In this document: in pieces, positions 33,231-42,504 of the stretch
How the letters are laid out: every line of letters begins with the position of its first letter
Position numbering within the stretch: the first letter of the stretch is position 1
DNA from: Actinomyces faecalis
GTDB lineage: Bacteria > Actinomycetota > Actinomycetes > Actinomycetales > Actinomycetaceae
Reading direction: 5' to 3'
DNA length: 64,000 nt
Assembly (NCBI RefSeq): GCF_013184985.2
Contig: NZ_CP063418.1
Location: forward strand, 1,922,001-1,986,000
Notes under the pieces: model-generated
What the model was told of the DNA's origin: nothing
Databases searched by the model: none
The model's input: only the letters and a program-made list of their open reading frames with translations
Position numbers and translations under genes: made by a program

Positions 33231-34472
33231 CTAGAGCTGGCGGTAACGGGCCAGGTGCGCCTCCGCCTTGTCCTGAGCCCGACGGTAGCGCCACAGGGCC
33301 AGCCGCGCCCTGAACCCCTTCTTGCCCCCGAGCTCAGGCTCAGGCTTGTCCAGCGCCACAGGAGGCACGTAGTCAGGGTGGGCAGTGGTGTCCACCTCCA
33401 GGGCACCGGTCAGTGACTGGCGTGGCCAGGCCAAGGTGCTGGGCACCGACAAGGTGACATAGTTCGGCCTCTGGCTGGCACGGACCTCATCAGGGTGATT
33501 GATGGCCTGGGGACGGGGAGGGTTGGCCATCCAGGCGCAGACGTAGAGGACTACACGGCTTGCCAGGTGAAGCCACAGGATCAGGACCACCAGGGCGGCG
33601 AAGGAGGCCAGCATCGGGTTCTTCGACGCCGAGCCGACCGCTCCGGTCCCCAGCTGGCGCAGCACGCCGAAGACCAGGCCTCCCAGGGCTGCCCCGACCA
33701 TCATGTCCCTGCGCGGGACCCGAGGACCGGACAGACGGATGATGAGCGCCAGGACGCCGGCGTCGATGAGGAAGGACAGGGCGAGCGTCAGCAGACGCAC
33801 GCCGGTTCCGGACAGCCAGTCGGGGAGGAAGCCCATCGCCCCGGCCACCGCCCCGGTGAGCACCGAGGCCAGGGCCGTGGCCACCACCGCCACCATGATG
33901 ACGAGGAAGCCAGCGAGGTTGGCCAGCTGGTTGACCACAGGGTTGTGCGGCAGGGTGACGATGCCGAACATGGCACGCACGCCGTTCTTGAGCGCGCCCA
34001 TGAGTCCCATCGCGGAGTAGAGCAGGGTGAGCGCTCCAATGACGGAGCCAAGGTTAAGGGCTGAGTCCAGGGTGAGCTGATCGATACTGACCAGACCATC
34101 ACCGCTGCCGTCGTCGACGACTCCAGGCAGCATGGAGTCGATGGCCTCAAGCGCAGCCTCCTTCATCGCAGGGTGGCGGCCGATGGTCGCCATGAGGACG
34201 CTGACGCCGATCGCCAGGCCCGCGAAGACGGAGAACAGGCCCGTGTAGGCGATACCTCCTGCCAGCAGCCCGCCACGGACGTTGCTGTAGCGGGCCAGCA
34301 TGCGCCCGGACCGGCTGCGGTTCCACAGCTCCAGTACCGCCTGGAGGCGGGCCGTCACTGCGCCCAGCCCGCCCTCGCCCTGGTGCTCCTGGTCTGCCTG
34401 TGCCGTGGGTTCGTCCTCCTGGTGGTCCTGGGAACGGGCAAGTCGGCTGTCCTGGGCACGAGTGGTGTCCAT
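33231..34472 (-). CDS. YihY/UPF0761 family membrane protein
   Basis: 413 aa with six predicted membrane helices between about residues 75 and 325. The LLAGGIAYTGLFSVF stretch of the first helix and the SGPRVPRRDMMVGA loop between helices are characteristic of this family, once misnamed ribonuclease BN. The N-terminus (Gln/Glu/Asp-rich, 1-40) and C-terminus (about 75 basic residues) are cytosolic. Function unknown. ATG 34472 has GGAG 7 nt upstream. Divergent from galK. Confidence 0.87.
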   Translation of the reverse strand: MDTTRAQDSRLARSQDHQEDEPTAQADQEHQGEGGLGAVTARLQAVLELWNRSRSGRMLARYSNVRGGLLAGGIAYTGLFSVFAGLAIGVSVLMATIGRHPAMKEAALEAIDSMLPGVVDDGSGDGLVSIDQLTLDSALNLGSVIGALTLLYSAMGLMGALKNGVRAMFGIVTLPHNPVVNQLANLAGFLVIMVAVVATALASVLTGAVAGAMGFLPDWLSGTGVRLLTLALSFLIDAGVLALIIRLSGPRVPRRDMMVGAALGGLVFGVLRQLGTGAVGSASKNPMLASFAALVVLILWLHLASRVVLYVCAWMANPPRPQAINHPDEVRASQRPNYVTLSVPSTLAWPRQSLTGALEVDTTAHPDYVPPVALDKPEPELGGKKGFRARLALWRYRRAQDKAEAHLARYRQL

Positions 34473-34628
34473 CGAGAGTCTCCTGGGAGGTGTGTGAGGG
34501 GCACGACCCGTCTGGGGCCATCAGCATGTCGCTCCTCCAGCCTAGCGCGGTGGTCCGGGCGGCGCGCTTGGCGCGCGGCGGGCGGCGGGACCGCACAGCG
34601 CCCCAGGCACGTCTGGCAGGATGGAGCC

Positions 34629-35921
34629 ATGTCCTACGAGAGCACATCCGCCGCCCACGACCCCGTCTTCTCGCCCGCGCTGTCTGCCGACGAGGGCGTC
34701 GCCGCTGCCACTGACCTGTTCCGCGAGGCCTTTGGCTGTGAGCCCGACGGCGTGTGGTACGCCCCCGGCCGCGTCAACGTCATCGGCGAGCACACGGACT
34801 ACAACGGCGGCCTGGCCCTGCCCATCGCCCTGCCGCACCGCGCGCACATGGCTCTGCGACGCCGCGAGGACCGCACCATCCGGCTGGTCTCGCCCCAGAC
34901 CCGGGAGACGATCGACGTCCTGGACCTCGACCAGATCGGTCCCAAGGGCACCCCGGGCGAGGTCCGGCACTGGAACGCCTACGTCGCCGGCGTGGCCTGG
35001 GCGCTGGAGCAGGACGGGCTGGGGCCGGTCTCCGGCTTTGACGCGGCCCTGTACTCCTGCGTGCCGCTGGGTGGTGGGCTGTCCTCCTCTGCCGCGCTGG
35101 AGGCAGCCACCGTCGTCGCCCTGGACGAGGTCAATGACCTCGGCCTGGCCGGTAGCGCTCAGGACCCTGACGACGCCGGCCGCGCCCGGCTCGTGAGCTC
35201 CTGCGTACGAGCGGAGAACGAGATGGCTGGCGCTCCCACCGGAGGGATGGACCAGTCGGCCTCCCTGCGCTGCCAGGAGGGCCACGCCCTGGAGCTGGAC
35301 TGCCGTACCGGAGAGGTGGCCCAGGTTCCTCTGGACCTGGCAGGCTCCGGGCTCGCGCTGCTGGTCATCGACACCAAGGCCAAGCACTCGCTCGTCGACG
35401 GCCAGTACGGCGCTCGCCGAGCCGCCTGCGAGAAGGCCGCCTCGATCCTGGGGGTGGACCTGCTGGTTGAGGTCACGCCCGAGGACCTTCCCCAGGCGCT
35501 TGAGCGCCTTGCGGCCAGTGGCGAGGACGGTCGCGAGCTGGTCAGGCGCACGCGCCACGTGGTCACCGAGATCCAGCGGACCAAGGACCTGGTGTCCCTG
35601 CTCAGCGACGGTCGTGCGCTCACCGGGGACAAGCTGGCCCGGGTCGGCGCGCTGCTGGACGCCTCCCACGACTCGCTGCGTGACGACTACGAGTGCACCT
35701 GTCCCGAGCTCGACGTCGCCGTCGACGCCGCACGCGCGGCAGGCGCGCACGGAGCGCGGATGACCGGGGGAGGCTTCGGCGGCTCGGCCATCGCGCTGGT
35801 GGACGCTGGGGCTGTTGAGCAGGTGGCGCGCGCCGTCGTCGAGGCCTACGCGCGTGAGGGCTTCGGCTCCCCCGCCTTCCTGGACGCCGTCCCCTCCGCG
35901 CCGGCGGGCCGCCTGGCCTGA
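34629..35921 (+). CDS. galK: Galactokinase
   Basis: 430 aa GHMP kinase that phosphorylates galactose at C1. The galactokinase signature GRVNVIGEHTDYNGG is at about 47-61, the ATP-binding loop PLGGGLSSSAALE near 144-156 and the third GHMP motif TGGGFGGSAIAL near 378. No galT or galE is adjacent, so the rest of the Leloir pathway must be elsewhere. ATG 34629 has GGAG just upstream; the frame is open earlier but without family similarity. Confidence 0.95.
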   Translation: MSYESTSAAHDPVFSPALSADEGVAAATDLFREAFGCEPDGVWYAPGRVNVIGEHTDYNGGLALPIALPHRAHMALRRREDRTIRLVSPQTRETIDVLDLDQIGPKGTPGEVRHWNAYVAGVAWALEQDGLGPVSGFDAALYSCVPLGGGLSSSAALEAATVVALDEVNDLGLAGSAQDPDDAGRARLVSSCVRAENEMAGAPTGGMDQSASLRCQEGHALELDCRTGEVAQVPLDLAGSGLALLVIDTKAKHSLVDGQYGARRAACEKAASILGVDLLVEVTPEDLPQALERLAASGEDGRELVRRTRHVVTEIQRTKDLVSLLSDGRALTGDKLARVGALLDASHDSLRDDYECTCPELDVAVDAARAAGAHGARMTGGGFGGSAIALVDAGAVEQVARAVVEAYAREGFGSPAFLDAVPSAPAGRLA

Positions 35922-35938
35922 TCTCCAGCCAGCCCCCA

Positions 35939-35988
35939 GGCCCGTGGGTCGCAGGCCGCCCCTGAGGCGTCCCTGAGGCCCACGGGTC
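35939..35988 (+). terminator. Weak hairpin after galK
   Basis: Ten-base arms (35939-35948 and 35979-35988, one G-U pair) enclose a 30-nt loop 17 nt after the galK stop. A second small stem (36007-36022, TTGA loop) follows before the next promoter. Either may end galK transcription. Confidence 0.4.
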
Positions 35989-36093
35989 TGTGCGTCAGGG
36001 ACAGCTTCCTCCTTGAGGAGGACCTCAGACGGCGGCAGGCCTCCCTATGCTGCTGCTCGATCCCGTCCCCTCTTACCCTCGGTGGAGGCACCC

Positions 36094-37149
36094 GTGAAGC
36101 GCTACGTCCTTCCCGCCCTCAAGATCCTCATCGCCCTGGTGATCGCCGTGGCGTTGACCAAGATCGCCTTCTTCCCCAGCCAGAAGGAGGGCACCGCTGC
36201 CGGCCCGACGCCGGGCTTCTCCGTAGGGACGCAGACCACGACGGTGACGGTGGGGGACATCGCCAACACCATTGACGTCAAGGGACAGATCGTTGAGGAC
36301 GCTGCGCTGGAGGCGCAGGCGACCCTGGAGGGCGTGGTCGAGGGCTTCTCCGTGGACAAGGGAGCCACCGTCACCCAGGGCGAGCCGCTGCTGACGATCC
36401 GCAGGACCGAGCCCCAGGAGCCCCGGATCGTCGAGGACCCGGCTGAGGACGCCCCACGCGAGATACCTCAACCGGACAAGGTCACGCGCGCCGTCGTCTA
36501 CGCCCCGGCCACCGGCGTGGTCTCCTTCAACGTCATCAAGGACCAGCAGACCAACGTCGGCATGGTGGTGGCCACCGTCTCCCCCGGCACCTTCTCCGCC
36601 ACCGGCACTATCACCCCCTCCCAGCAGTACCAGCTGACCAACGCCCCCACCACCGCCCAGCTGACCCTTGAGGGTGGCCCGGCGCCATTTGAGTGCCAGG
36701 GCCTGAGCATCGGCACGAAGGCCAGGACCTCGACGACGACGGACCCGTCCTCCGGCGACGTCACCACGACCACCGGCGACGGCACGAGCGTGGAGGTGCG
36801 CTGCCCTGTTCCTGGGGACCAGAAGGTCTTCCCCGGTCTGCCAGTGACGATCGGTATCGACGCTGGCTCGGCGACCGGGGCGCTGCTCGTACCCGTGACC
36901 GCCGTCGAGGGATCGACGACCCAGGGCAACGTCTGGGTCGTCACCGATCCCGAGGCTCCTGAGAAGGCCGAGAAGCGCGAGGTCGCGCTCGGTATCAACG
37001 ACGGCGTGAGCATCCAGGTCACCGAGGGGCTGGCCGAGGGTGAGGAGATCCTCCTCTTCGTCCCGGGCAAGGACATCACACGCACCGGTGAACCGAACAC
37101 CTGCGACGAGTACGCCTGCTACGACGAGAACGGGCAGGAGTACCTGTGA
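36094..37149 (+). CDS. Membrane fusion protein of MacAB-like ABC exporter
   Basis: 351 aa from GTG 36094, which has GGTGGAGG 6 nt upstream; earlier in-frame codons lack support. One membrane anchor (about residues 7-25) is followed by a periplasmic-adaptor-like region: a biotinyl-lipoyl half (LEGVVEGFSVDKGATVTQGEPLL split by an insert, then VYAPATGVVSF) and beta-barrel domains to the C-terminus. It links the ATPase and FtsX-type permease encoded next, as in MacA or gram-positive antimicrobial-peptide exporters. The substrate is unknown. Its stop overlaps the next start (GTGA). Confidence 0.8.
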   Translation: MKRYVLPALKILIALVIAVALTKIAFFPSQKEGTAAGPTPGFSVGTQTTTVTVGDIANTIDVKGQIVEDAALEAQATLEGVVEGFSVDKGATVTQGEPLLTIRRTEPQEPRIVEDPAEDAPREIPQPDKVTRAVVYAPATGVVSFNVIKDQQTNVGMVVATVSPGTFSATGTITPSQQYQLTNAPTTAQLTLEGGPAPFECQGLSIGTKARTSTTTDPSSGDVTTTTGDGTSVEVRCPVPGDQKVFPGLPVTIGIDAGSATGALLVPVTAVEGSTTQGNVWVVTDPEAPEKAEKREVALGINDGVSIQVTEGLAEGEEILLFVPGKDITRTGEPNTCDEYACYDENGQEYL

Positions 37150-37925
37150 CCACCTCCGTCCTGACTCCCTCCTCACCACCTGCCAGTGGTGAGCCCTTGC
37201 TGAGCCTGCGCGGGATCGCCCGTACCTTTGAGGTGCCCGACGCCAATCCGCTCCACATCCTCACCGACGTCAACCTCGACGTCCACCCCGGCGAGCACGT
37301 GGCCATCGTCGGGCGCTCAGGAACCGGCAAGTCCACGCTACTCAACATCCTGGGACTCATCGACCAGGCCAGCGCTGGCAGCTACCTCCTCGACGGCGAG
37401 GACACCGCCACGCTGGGAGAGTCCCGCCGGGCACACCTGCGCGGACGCACCTTTGGCTTCGTCTTCCAGACATTCAACCTCATCCCGGGCCTGACGACGA
37501 CGGAGAACGTCGCCGCCCCGCTGCTCTACGACCGGGGGCTGGCCTTCTGGGGCCGCAACGCCCGCGCCGAGGAGCTGCTAGCAGCAGTAGGCCTGGAGGA
37601 CAAGATCGGCGGGTCGATCAACCGCCTTTCCGGAGGAGAGCAGCAGCGTGTGGCCATCGCCCGGGCGCTGGCCCGCAAGCCACGGATCATCCTGGCTGAC
37701 GAACCCACTGGTGCCCTGGACGTGGACACCGGTGCCTCGGTGATGAGCCTGCTGGAGTCCCAGTGCGCCCACACCGGTGCGGCGCTCATCATCATCACTC
37801 ATGATCTGGCCGTGGCCAGCCGGGCGCGCACGCAGTACCGGCTGGAGGAAGGCCGCCTGACGCCCATCAGCGTGGAGCATCGCACCCACGGGTCCCTCCA
37901 GACCCTGGAGGAGGTACCAGCGTGA
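37146..37925 (+). CDS. MacB-type ABC transporter ATP-binding protein
   Basis: 259 aa. Walker A GRSGTGKST (about 57-65), Q-loop FVFQTFNLIPGLTTTENV, signature LSGGEQQR (about 160-167), Walker B ILADEPTGALD (about 180-190) and switch His in IITHD, all typical of the LolD/MacB/SalX clade that drives FtsX-like permeases. It overlaps both neighbours by 4 nt (GTGA on each side), so the three genes form a tightly coupled export operon. Confidence 0.92.
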   Translation: MTTSVLTPSSPPASGEPLLSLRGIARTFEVPDANPLHILTDVNLDVHPGEHVAIVGRSGTGKSTLLNILGLIDQASAGSYLLDGEDTATLGESRRAHLRGRTFGFVFQTFNLIPGLTTTENVAAPLLYDRGLAFWGRNARAEELLAAVGLEDKIGGSINRLSGGEQQRVAIARALARKPRIILADEPTGALDVDTGASVMSLLESQCAHTGAALIIITHDLAVASRARTQYRLEEGRLTPISVEHRTHGSLQTLEEVPA

Positions 37926-39244
37926 ACGGGTTTCTCACTGGCGTGGCCGGCGCCCTGGTTGAGGCCTGGGCCCAGCTGCGCATCGGCAAGCTGCGCGTCA
38001 TGCTCTCCCTCATCGGGGTGGCCGTGGCTGTGGCGGCGATGACCTTCATCATCGCCTTCGGGCAGGTCTCCTCCGCGGTGCAGCAGGAGCTGGTGGAGAA
38101 GTGGGCCGGGCGTCCGGGCACCGTGGAGATCATGGTCTCTCCCGTCTCCGACACGGGCGACGGCGCCGCCGCAGGCGGTCCCGACCTCGCCGCCAGGGCG
38201 GGAGGGGAGACCAGTCCTGGACGCTCAGGCGATGACGCCCGGGCACGGGTAGCCGCGGCTCGCGAAGACTTTGTCAACCGCTACGACATTACGAGGTGGG
38301 CCACGAGCTACCACCAGAAACTGCGCCTGAGCCTGGGTGACGGACCGGCCGCGGTGTCCGCCACGGTGGTCTCCGCCGGCTACGGCCTCATCCACCCCAC
38401 CCAGATCACCCAGGGCCGGTGGCTGTCCGCGCAGGACGCCGACGACCTGTCCCCCAGCATCGTCGTCTCCCGCTCACTACTCACCCGGCTGGGGATCGAG
38501 GAGCTGACCGGGCCTGTCCAGGTCACCGGCCTGGCGCCGATGAGGGCCACCTACACGATCGTGGGGGTGCTGCCAGCCGACCCCAGCAGCGGCCAGTACT
38601 GCCCGCCCGGGATCGGCGGGACATGCCACGAGGAGCTGACGGCCTTCGTCCTGGCTGAGCCCTTCGAGAGGCTCTTGCCGGCCACCGTCGAGCACGATGA
38701 GCCGGTCCTTGAGGTGTGGGCGGGTGCCGGTCGCTCCCAGGAGATGACTGAGCTGGCCACGACCTATTTTGATGGCGTCTTTGGGCGCGGGGCCACCAGC
38801 GTCTATGACAACGACTTCTCCCAGTCCGAGGACTTCAACCGGATCTTCACCCTCTCGGTGACCGGGGCCGGCGTGTTCATCATGCTCCTGGGCGCCCTGG
38901 GACTGATCAACATCTCCCTGGTCACCGTGCGCCAGCGCATCCACGAGATCGGCGTGCGCCGATCCTTCGGGGCCACCAACCGGCGCATCTTCTTCTCCAT
39001 CATGCTGGAGTCCGTGGTGGCCACGGTGGTGGCTGGCGTGGTGGGCATCATCATCGCCATCATCGCGATGCGTGTGGTCCCGCTGGAGACCCTGATGCAG
39101 ACCGAGATCACGAACCAGCCCCCCTTCCCGATGTCCGCCGCCTTCATCGGCCTGGCGGCAGCCAGCGGGGTCGGCGCCCTGGCAGGTATCATCCCGGCCA
39201 TCGTGGCGGTGCGGATCCGGCCGATCGACGCCATCCGGATCTAG
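37922..39244 (+). CDS. FtsX/MacB-type ABC transporter permease
   Basis: 440 aa. One N-terminal helix (about 22-45), a large extracellular MacB_PCD domain (about 46-300) and three C-terminal helices forming the FtsX domain (from VTGAGVFIMLLGALGLINI near 314 to LAGIIPAIVAVRIRPIDAIR). The layout is that of MacB-like mechanotransmission permeases which expel peptides or lipids from the outer face. An Ala/Gly-rich insertion near residues 78-105 is unusual. It completes the exporter. Confidence 0.9.
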   Translation: MNGFLTGVAGALVEAWAQLRIGKLRVMLSLIGVAVAVAAMTFIIAFGQVSSAVQQELVEKWAGRPGTVEIMVSPVSDTGDGAAAGGPDLAARAGGETSPGRSGDDARARVAAAREDFVNRYDITRWATSYHQKLRLSLGDGPAAVSATVVSAGYGLIHPTQITQGRWLSAQDADDLSPSIVVSRSLLTRLGIEELTGPVQVTGLAPMRATYTIVGVLPADPSSGQYCPPGIGGTCHEELTAFVLAEPFERLLPATVEHDEPVLEVWAGAGRSQEMTELATTYFDGVFGRGATSVYDNDFSQSEDFNRIFTLSVTGAGVFIMLLGALGLINISLVTVRQRIHEIGVRRSFGATNRRIFFSIMLESVVATVVAGVVGIIIAIIAMRVVPLETLMQTEITNQPPFPMSAAFIGLAAASGVGALAGIIPAIVAVRIRPIDAIRI

Positions 39245-39305
39245 CCAGCACCTCCTGCCCAACCGGGACCGGTGAGCCACTGGCCTGAGGCAGAGATGCT
39301 ACCGC

Positions 39306-39584
39306 TCAGCCCCAGTCCTCCCGCAGGAGGCTTGAGGCGGCACGACGCCGCGTGTAACCGACCGCAGCGACGCCTGCGCCGGCCAGGCACAGGGGCATGG
39401 AGAGGAGCCACAGCGCTGCGGCGGCCTCGCCGTCGAGCGCCCAGGAGGCGAGGACCGGGAACAGGGCCGCGGCGAGCATGATCGTCAGGCCGGTGATGAG
39501 CAGGCGCCTGCCACGGGCCTGGTGACGGTGGGCACGCTCCAGGTCCGTCTCCGCCTCCGCAGCAGCGCTGATCTCGTCCACCAT
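39306..39584 (-). CDS. Small two-helix membrane protein of unknown function
   Basis: 92 aa. An acidic N-terminus (VDEISAAAEAETDLERAH), a basic stretch, then two hydrophobic helices (about 30-50 and 57-77) and a short charged tail. No family recognised. ATG 39584 has GGAG 6 nt upstream; a GTG directly before it is an alternative start. It converges with the exporter operon and is divergent from xth. The membrane pattern and ribosome site make it a believable gene. Confidence 0.65.
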   Translation of the reverse strand: MVDEISAAAEAETDLERAHRHQARGRRLLITGLTIMLAAALFPVLASWALDGEAAAALWLLSMPLCLAGAGVAAVGYTRRRAASSLLREDWG

Positions 39585-39663
39585 CACCGTCTCCTACCTT
39601 CAGCGCCCTGGGAACAGCACAATCCTACGTCCCGCTTGACCCGGCGCGAGGCTGACAGCCACG

Positions 39664-39669
39664 TACCCT
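39664..39669 (+). promoter_or_regulatory. -10 box of xth (leaderless promoter candidate)
   Basis: TACCCT ends 6 nt before ATG 39676; there is no ribosome site. Confidence 0.4.
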
Positions 39670-39675
39670 GGTCAT

Positions 39676-40512
39676 ATGCGAATCGCGACTGTCAACGTCA
39701 ACGGCATCCGTGCTGCCGCCCGCAAGGGCATGGGAGCGTGGCTGGAGTCCTCAGCACCTGACGTCCTGCTACTGCAGGAGGTGCGGGCGGACGAGCAGAC
39801 GGCTGCCGCCCTCCTGCCCGGCTACTCCTCCCTCATCTGGCCCTGCCGGGTCAAGGGTCGCGCAGGAGTGGGTGTGGCCGTCCGTGAGGGTGGGCCTGTC
39901 CTCCTGGGGCAGTCGCGGTACGGCGTCGCCGGAGGGGGCGAGGAGCCGGACGTGGACTCTGGACGCTGGCTGGAGGTGGACCTGCTGCCTGCCGAGGGCG
40001 GGGACGGTCCTTCTCCGGTCCTCACGGTCATCTCCGCCTACCTTCACTCAGGCCAGATCGGCACTGAGAAGATGGACCAGAAGTACGCCCACCTGGCGCT
40101 GGTCGACACCCGCATGGCCCAGCTCCTGGCAGACGCTGAGGCGAACGGCCCACAGGTCGTCATGGCGGGCGACCTCAACGTGGTGCGCAGCGAGCGAGAC
40201 ATCAAGAACTGGAAGTCGAACCACAACAAGGTCGCCGGCGTCCTCGACGAGGAGATCGCGCACCTGGAGGGCTGGTTCGCCTCCGGGTGGGTGGACGTAG
40301 CCCGTCACCTGGAACCTGACGCTCAGGGGCCCTACACCTGGTGGTCTCAGCGGGGCAAGGCCTTCGACAACAACGCCGGCTGGCGTCTCGACTACCAGGT
40401 CGCTACCCCGGCCCTGGCTATCAAGGCTGCGAGCGCCGTCGTCGACCGCGCCGCCTCCTATGCCGAGCGCTGGAGCGACCACGCACCGCTCGTGGTGGAG
40501 TACGAGCGCTGA
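39676..40512 (+). CDS. xth: Exodeoxyribonuclease III / AP endonuclease
   Basis: 278 aa exonuclease III-type enzyme of base-excision repair, which cleaves at abasic sites and degrades DNA 3' to 5'. Active-site motifs: NVNGIRAA (near 8-15), LLQEVRAD (catalytic Glu near 35), AGDLNVV (Asp/Asn near 166) and the terminal RLDYQVATP and WSDHAPLVVE (catalytic Asp-His). The family's two signature regions are complete. It is probably transcribed leaderless from the box at 39664. Confidence 0.93.
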   Translation: MRIATVNVNGIRAAARKGMGAWLESSAPDVLLLQEVRADEQTAAALLPGYSSLIWPCRVKGRAGVGVAVREGGPVLLGQSRYGVAGGGEEPDVDSGRWLEVDLLPAEGGDGPSPVLTVISAYLHSGQIGTEKMDQKYAHLALVDTRMAQLLADAEANGPQVVMAGDLNVVRSERDIKNWKSNHNKVAGVLDEEIAHLEGWFASGWVDVARHLEPDAQGPYTWWSQRGKAFDNNAGWRLDYQVATPALAIKAASAVVDRAASYAERWSDHAPLVVEYER

Positions 40513-40592
40513 GGATCCACGCCTGACGGAGCCAGGCCGACGACCGGTCCTGGCCCGCTGAGACCGGGTAGGCCACGAGAGGAGGGACTGGG

Positions 40593-41501
40593 ATGAGGAT
40601 CGTCCTGGCGCTGGGCGGCAACGCCCTGCTCCCGCGTGGTGCCGCACCAGACACCGCCATCCAGGTGGCCAAGGTGCGCCTGGCCGTGGCGGCGCTGCTA
40701 CCGCTCGCCACGCACCACGAGCTGGTCATCACCCACGGCAACGGACCTCAGGTGGGACTGCTCGCTGCGGCCACGGCCTCCTCGGAGCTGCCCGCAAACG
40801 TCTACCCGCTGGACACTCTCGTGGCCCAGACCCAGGGCATGATCGGTTTCTGGATCACACAGGCGCTGTCTGACGCCTTGCCAGGGCGCGCGGTGGCGGG
40901 GCTGCTCACACGCACCCTCGTGGACCCTGCTGACCCGGCGATGGCCCGTCCTAACAAGTTCGTCGGTGCGGTGCTCAGCGAGGAGGAGTCACGGTTGCTG
41001 GCCGCAGAGCACGGCTGGACGATGGCACGCGACGGCGAGCACTGGCGTCGCGTAGTCCCCTCCCCCACGCCCCGCTCCGTCCTGGAGGCCGACGTCGTGG
41101 ATCGGCTCCTGGACCAGGGGGCCGTGGTGGTGTGCACCGGTGGCGGGGGCGTGGCCGTGCGCTCGTGGGAGGACGGTACGCACGAGGGCGTCGAGGCGGT
41201 GGTGGACAAGGACCTGGCCTCGGCGGTGCTGGCCGAGCAGATCGGGGCCGAGCTGCTCATCGTGCTGACCGACGTGCCCGGGGTGGTCGAGGGCTACGGG
41301 ACCCCCGAGGCACGACTGCTGGAGGAGGTCACGCCGGCCCGGCTCCGTTCCCTCGGCCTGCCGGAAGGGTCCATGGGACCTAAGGCTGAGGCCTGCGCCT
41401 CCTTCGTCGAGCGCACCGGCGGGCGCGCTGTCATCGGGGCGCTGGGCCAGGCAGCCCAGATCGTGGCGGGCAGGGCAGGGACCCAGGTGGTACCGGGCTG
41501 A
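40593..41501 (+). CDS. arcC: Carbamate kinase
   Basis: 302 aa amino acid kinase fold. Motifs: LALGGNALLP at the N-terminus, THGNGPQVG near 48, VVCTGGGGVAV near 180 and VDKDLASAVLAEQ and VLTDVPGV in the nucleotide-binding half. It reversibly converts carbamoyl phosphate and ADP to carbamate and ATP. No arcA (arginine deiminase) or arcB (ornithine carbamoyltransferase) lies nearby, so its partner pathway is not evident here. A GAGGAGGGA ribosome site precedes ATG 40593. Confidence 0.92.
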   Translation: MRIVLALGGNALLPRGAAPDTAIQVAKVRLAVAALLPLATHHELVITHGNGPQVGLLAAATASSELPANVYPLDTLVAQTQGMIGFWITQALSDALPGRAVAGLLTRTLVDPADPAMARPNKFVGAVLSEEESRLLAAEHGWTMARDGEHWRRVVPSPTPRSVLEADVVDRLLDQGAVVVCTGGGGVAVRSWEDGTHEGVEAVVDKDLASAVLAEQIGAELLIVLTDVPGVVEGYGTPEARLLEEVTPARLRSLGLPEGSMGPKAEACASFVERTGGRAVIGALGQAAQIVAGRAGTQVVPG

Positions 41502-41549
41502 TCCTGCCCGGGCCGTTCCAGCCGGATGGAGGAGCAGCACCGACAGGAC

Positions 41550-41591
41550 GGAGGCGCTGTCGTCCCCTGAGTGGGTGACGACGGCGCCTCC
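41550..41591. terminator. Hairpin between convergent arcC and folD
   Basis: Fifteen-base arms (41550-41564 and 41577-41591) with one wobble pair and a 12-nt loop. Placed between two gene ends, so probably bidirectional. Confidence 0.65.
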
Positions 41592-41607
41592 TGGTACCTG
41601 GTACCGC

Positions 41608-42504
41608 TCAGGCCTGGCGCTCGGCCGTCTCGACGACGTTAGCCAGCAGCAGGGCACGGGTCATGGGGCCCACTCCCCCGGGGTTCGGCGAGAGCCACGA
41701 GGCGACCTGGTCGACGCCGTCGGCCACGTCCCCCATGATGCGGCCCTTGCCCGTGGAGGGGTCCACCACGCGGCTGACTCCCACGTCCAGGACCACGGCG
41801 CCGGGCTTGACCATGTCAGGACTGATGATCCCGGCCGAGCCCGCGGCGGCGATGACGACGTCAGCGCGGCGCACGTGCCCAGCCAGGTCCGCGGTGCCGG
41901 TGTGGCAGACGTCGACGGTGGCGTTGACGTCCTTGCGCATGAGCAGCAGGCCGATCGAGCGGCCCACGGTCACGCCTCGACCGACGACGCACACGTCCTT
42001 GCCCGCCAGCTCGATCCCGTGACGGGTGCTGAGCTCGATGCAGGCGCGCGGGGTGCACGGCAGCGGCGAGGTGATCGGCTCCGAGCCACGCAGGACCAGG
42101 CGCCCGAGGTTGGTCGGGTGCAGACCGTCGGCGTCCTTGTCCGGGTCGATGCGCTCCAGGATGGCGTTGGTGTCCACGTCCTTGGGGAGCGGCAGCTGGA
42201 CGATGTAGCCGGTGCAGGCAGGATCGGTGTTCAGGCGGTCCACCGCCTCCTCGATCTCCGTCTGGGTAGCGGTCGCCGGCAGGTCCACGCGGATGGAGGC
42301 GATACCGACCTCGGCGCAGTCGGCGTGCTTGCCAGCCACGTACTTGACGCTGCCCGGGTCCTCGCCCACCAGGACGGTCCCGAGCCCCGGGGTGATACCG
42401 CGGGCACGCAGGGCGTCCACCCGCTCCTTGAGCTCGGTCTTGATCGCGGCCGCTGTCGCCTTGCCGTCCAGGACCTGGGCGGTGCCGGTCCAGGGGGCCC
42501 TCAC
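41608..42504 (-). CDS. folD: Bifunctional methylenetetrahydrofolate dehydrogenase/cyclohydrolase
   Basis: 298 aa. It oxidises 5,10-methylene-THF to methenyl-THF and hydrolyses it to 10-formyl-THF. The catalytic YVxxK motif is KYVAGK near 53-58; [10 protein letters not shown] and the NADP-binding [13 protein letters not shown] signature (near 170) follow. It begins with GTG 42504, overlapping the glyA stop (GTGA), so the methylene-THF made by GlyA passes directly to the next enzyme of the operon. Confidence 0.95.
   Translation of the reverse strand: MRAPWTGTAQVLDGKATAAAIKTELKERVDALRARGITPGLGTVLVGEDPGSVKYVAGKHADCAEVGIASIRVDLPATATQTEIEEAVDRLNTDPACTGYIVQLPLPKDVDTNAILERIDPDKDADGLHPTNLGRLVLRGSEPITSPLPCTPRACIELSTRHGIELAGKDVCVVGRGVTVGRSIGLLLMRKDVNATVDVCHTGTADLAGHVRRADVVIAAAGSAGIISPDMVKPGAVVLDVGVSRVVDPSTGKGRIMGDVADGVDQVASWLSPNPGGVGPMTRALLLANVVETAERQA

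Noticed and set aside
30889..33234. A 781-codon plus-strand frame opposite the BMP lipoprotein and manC
   Set aside because: Same shadow effect; no ribosome site, and the opposite strand codes for clear proteins.
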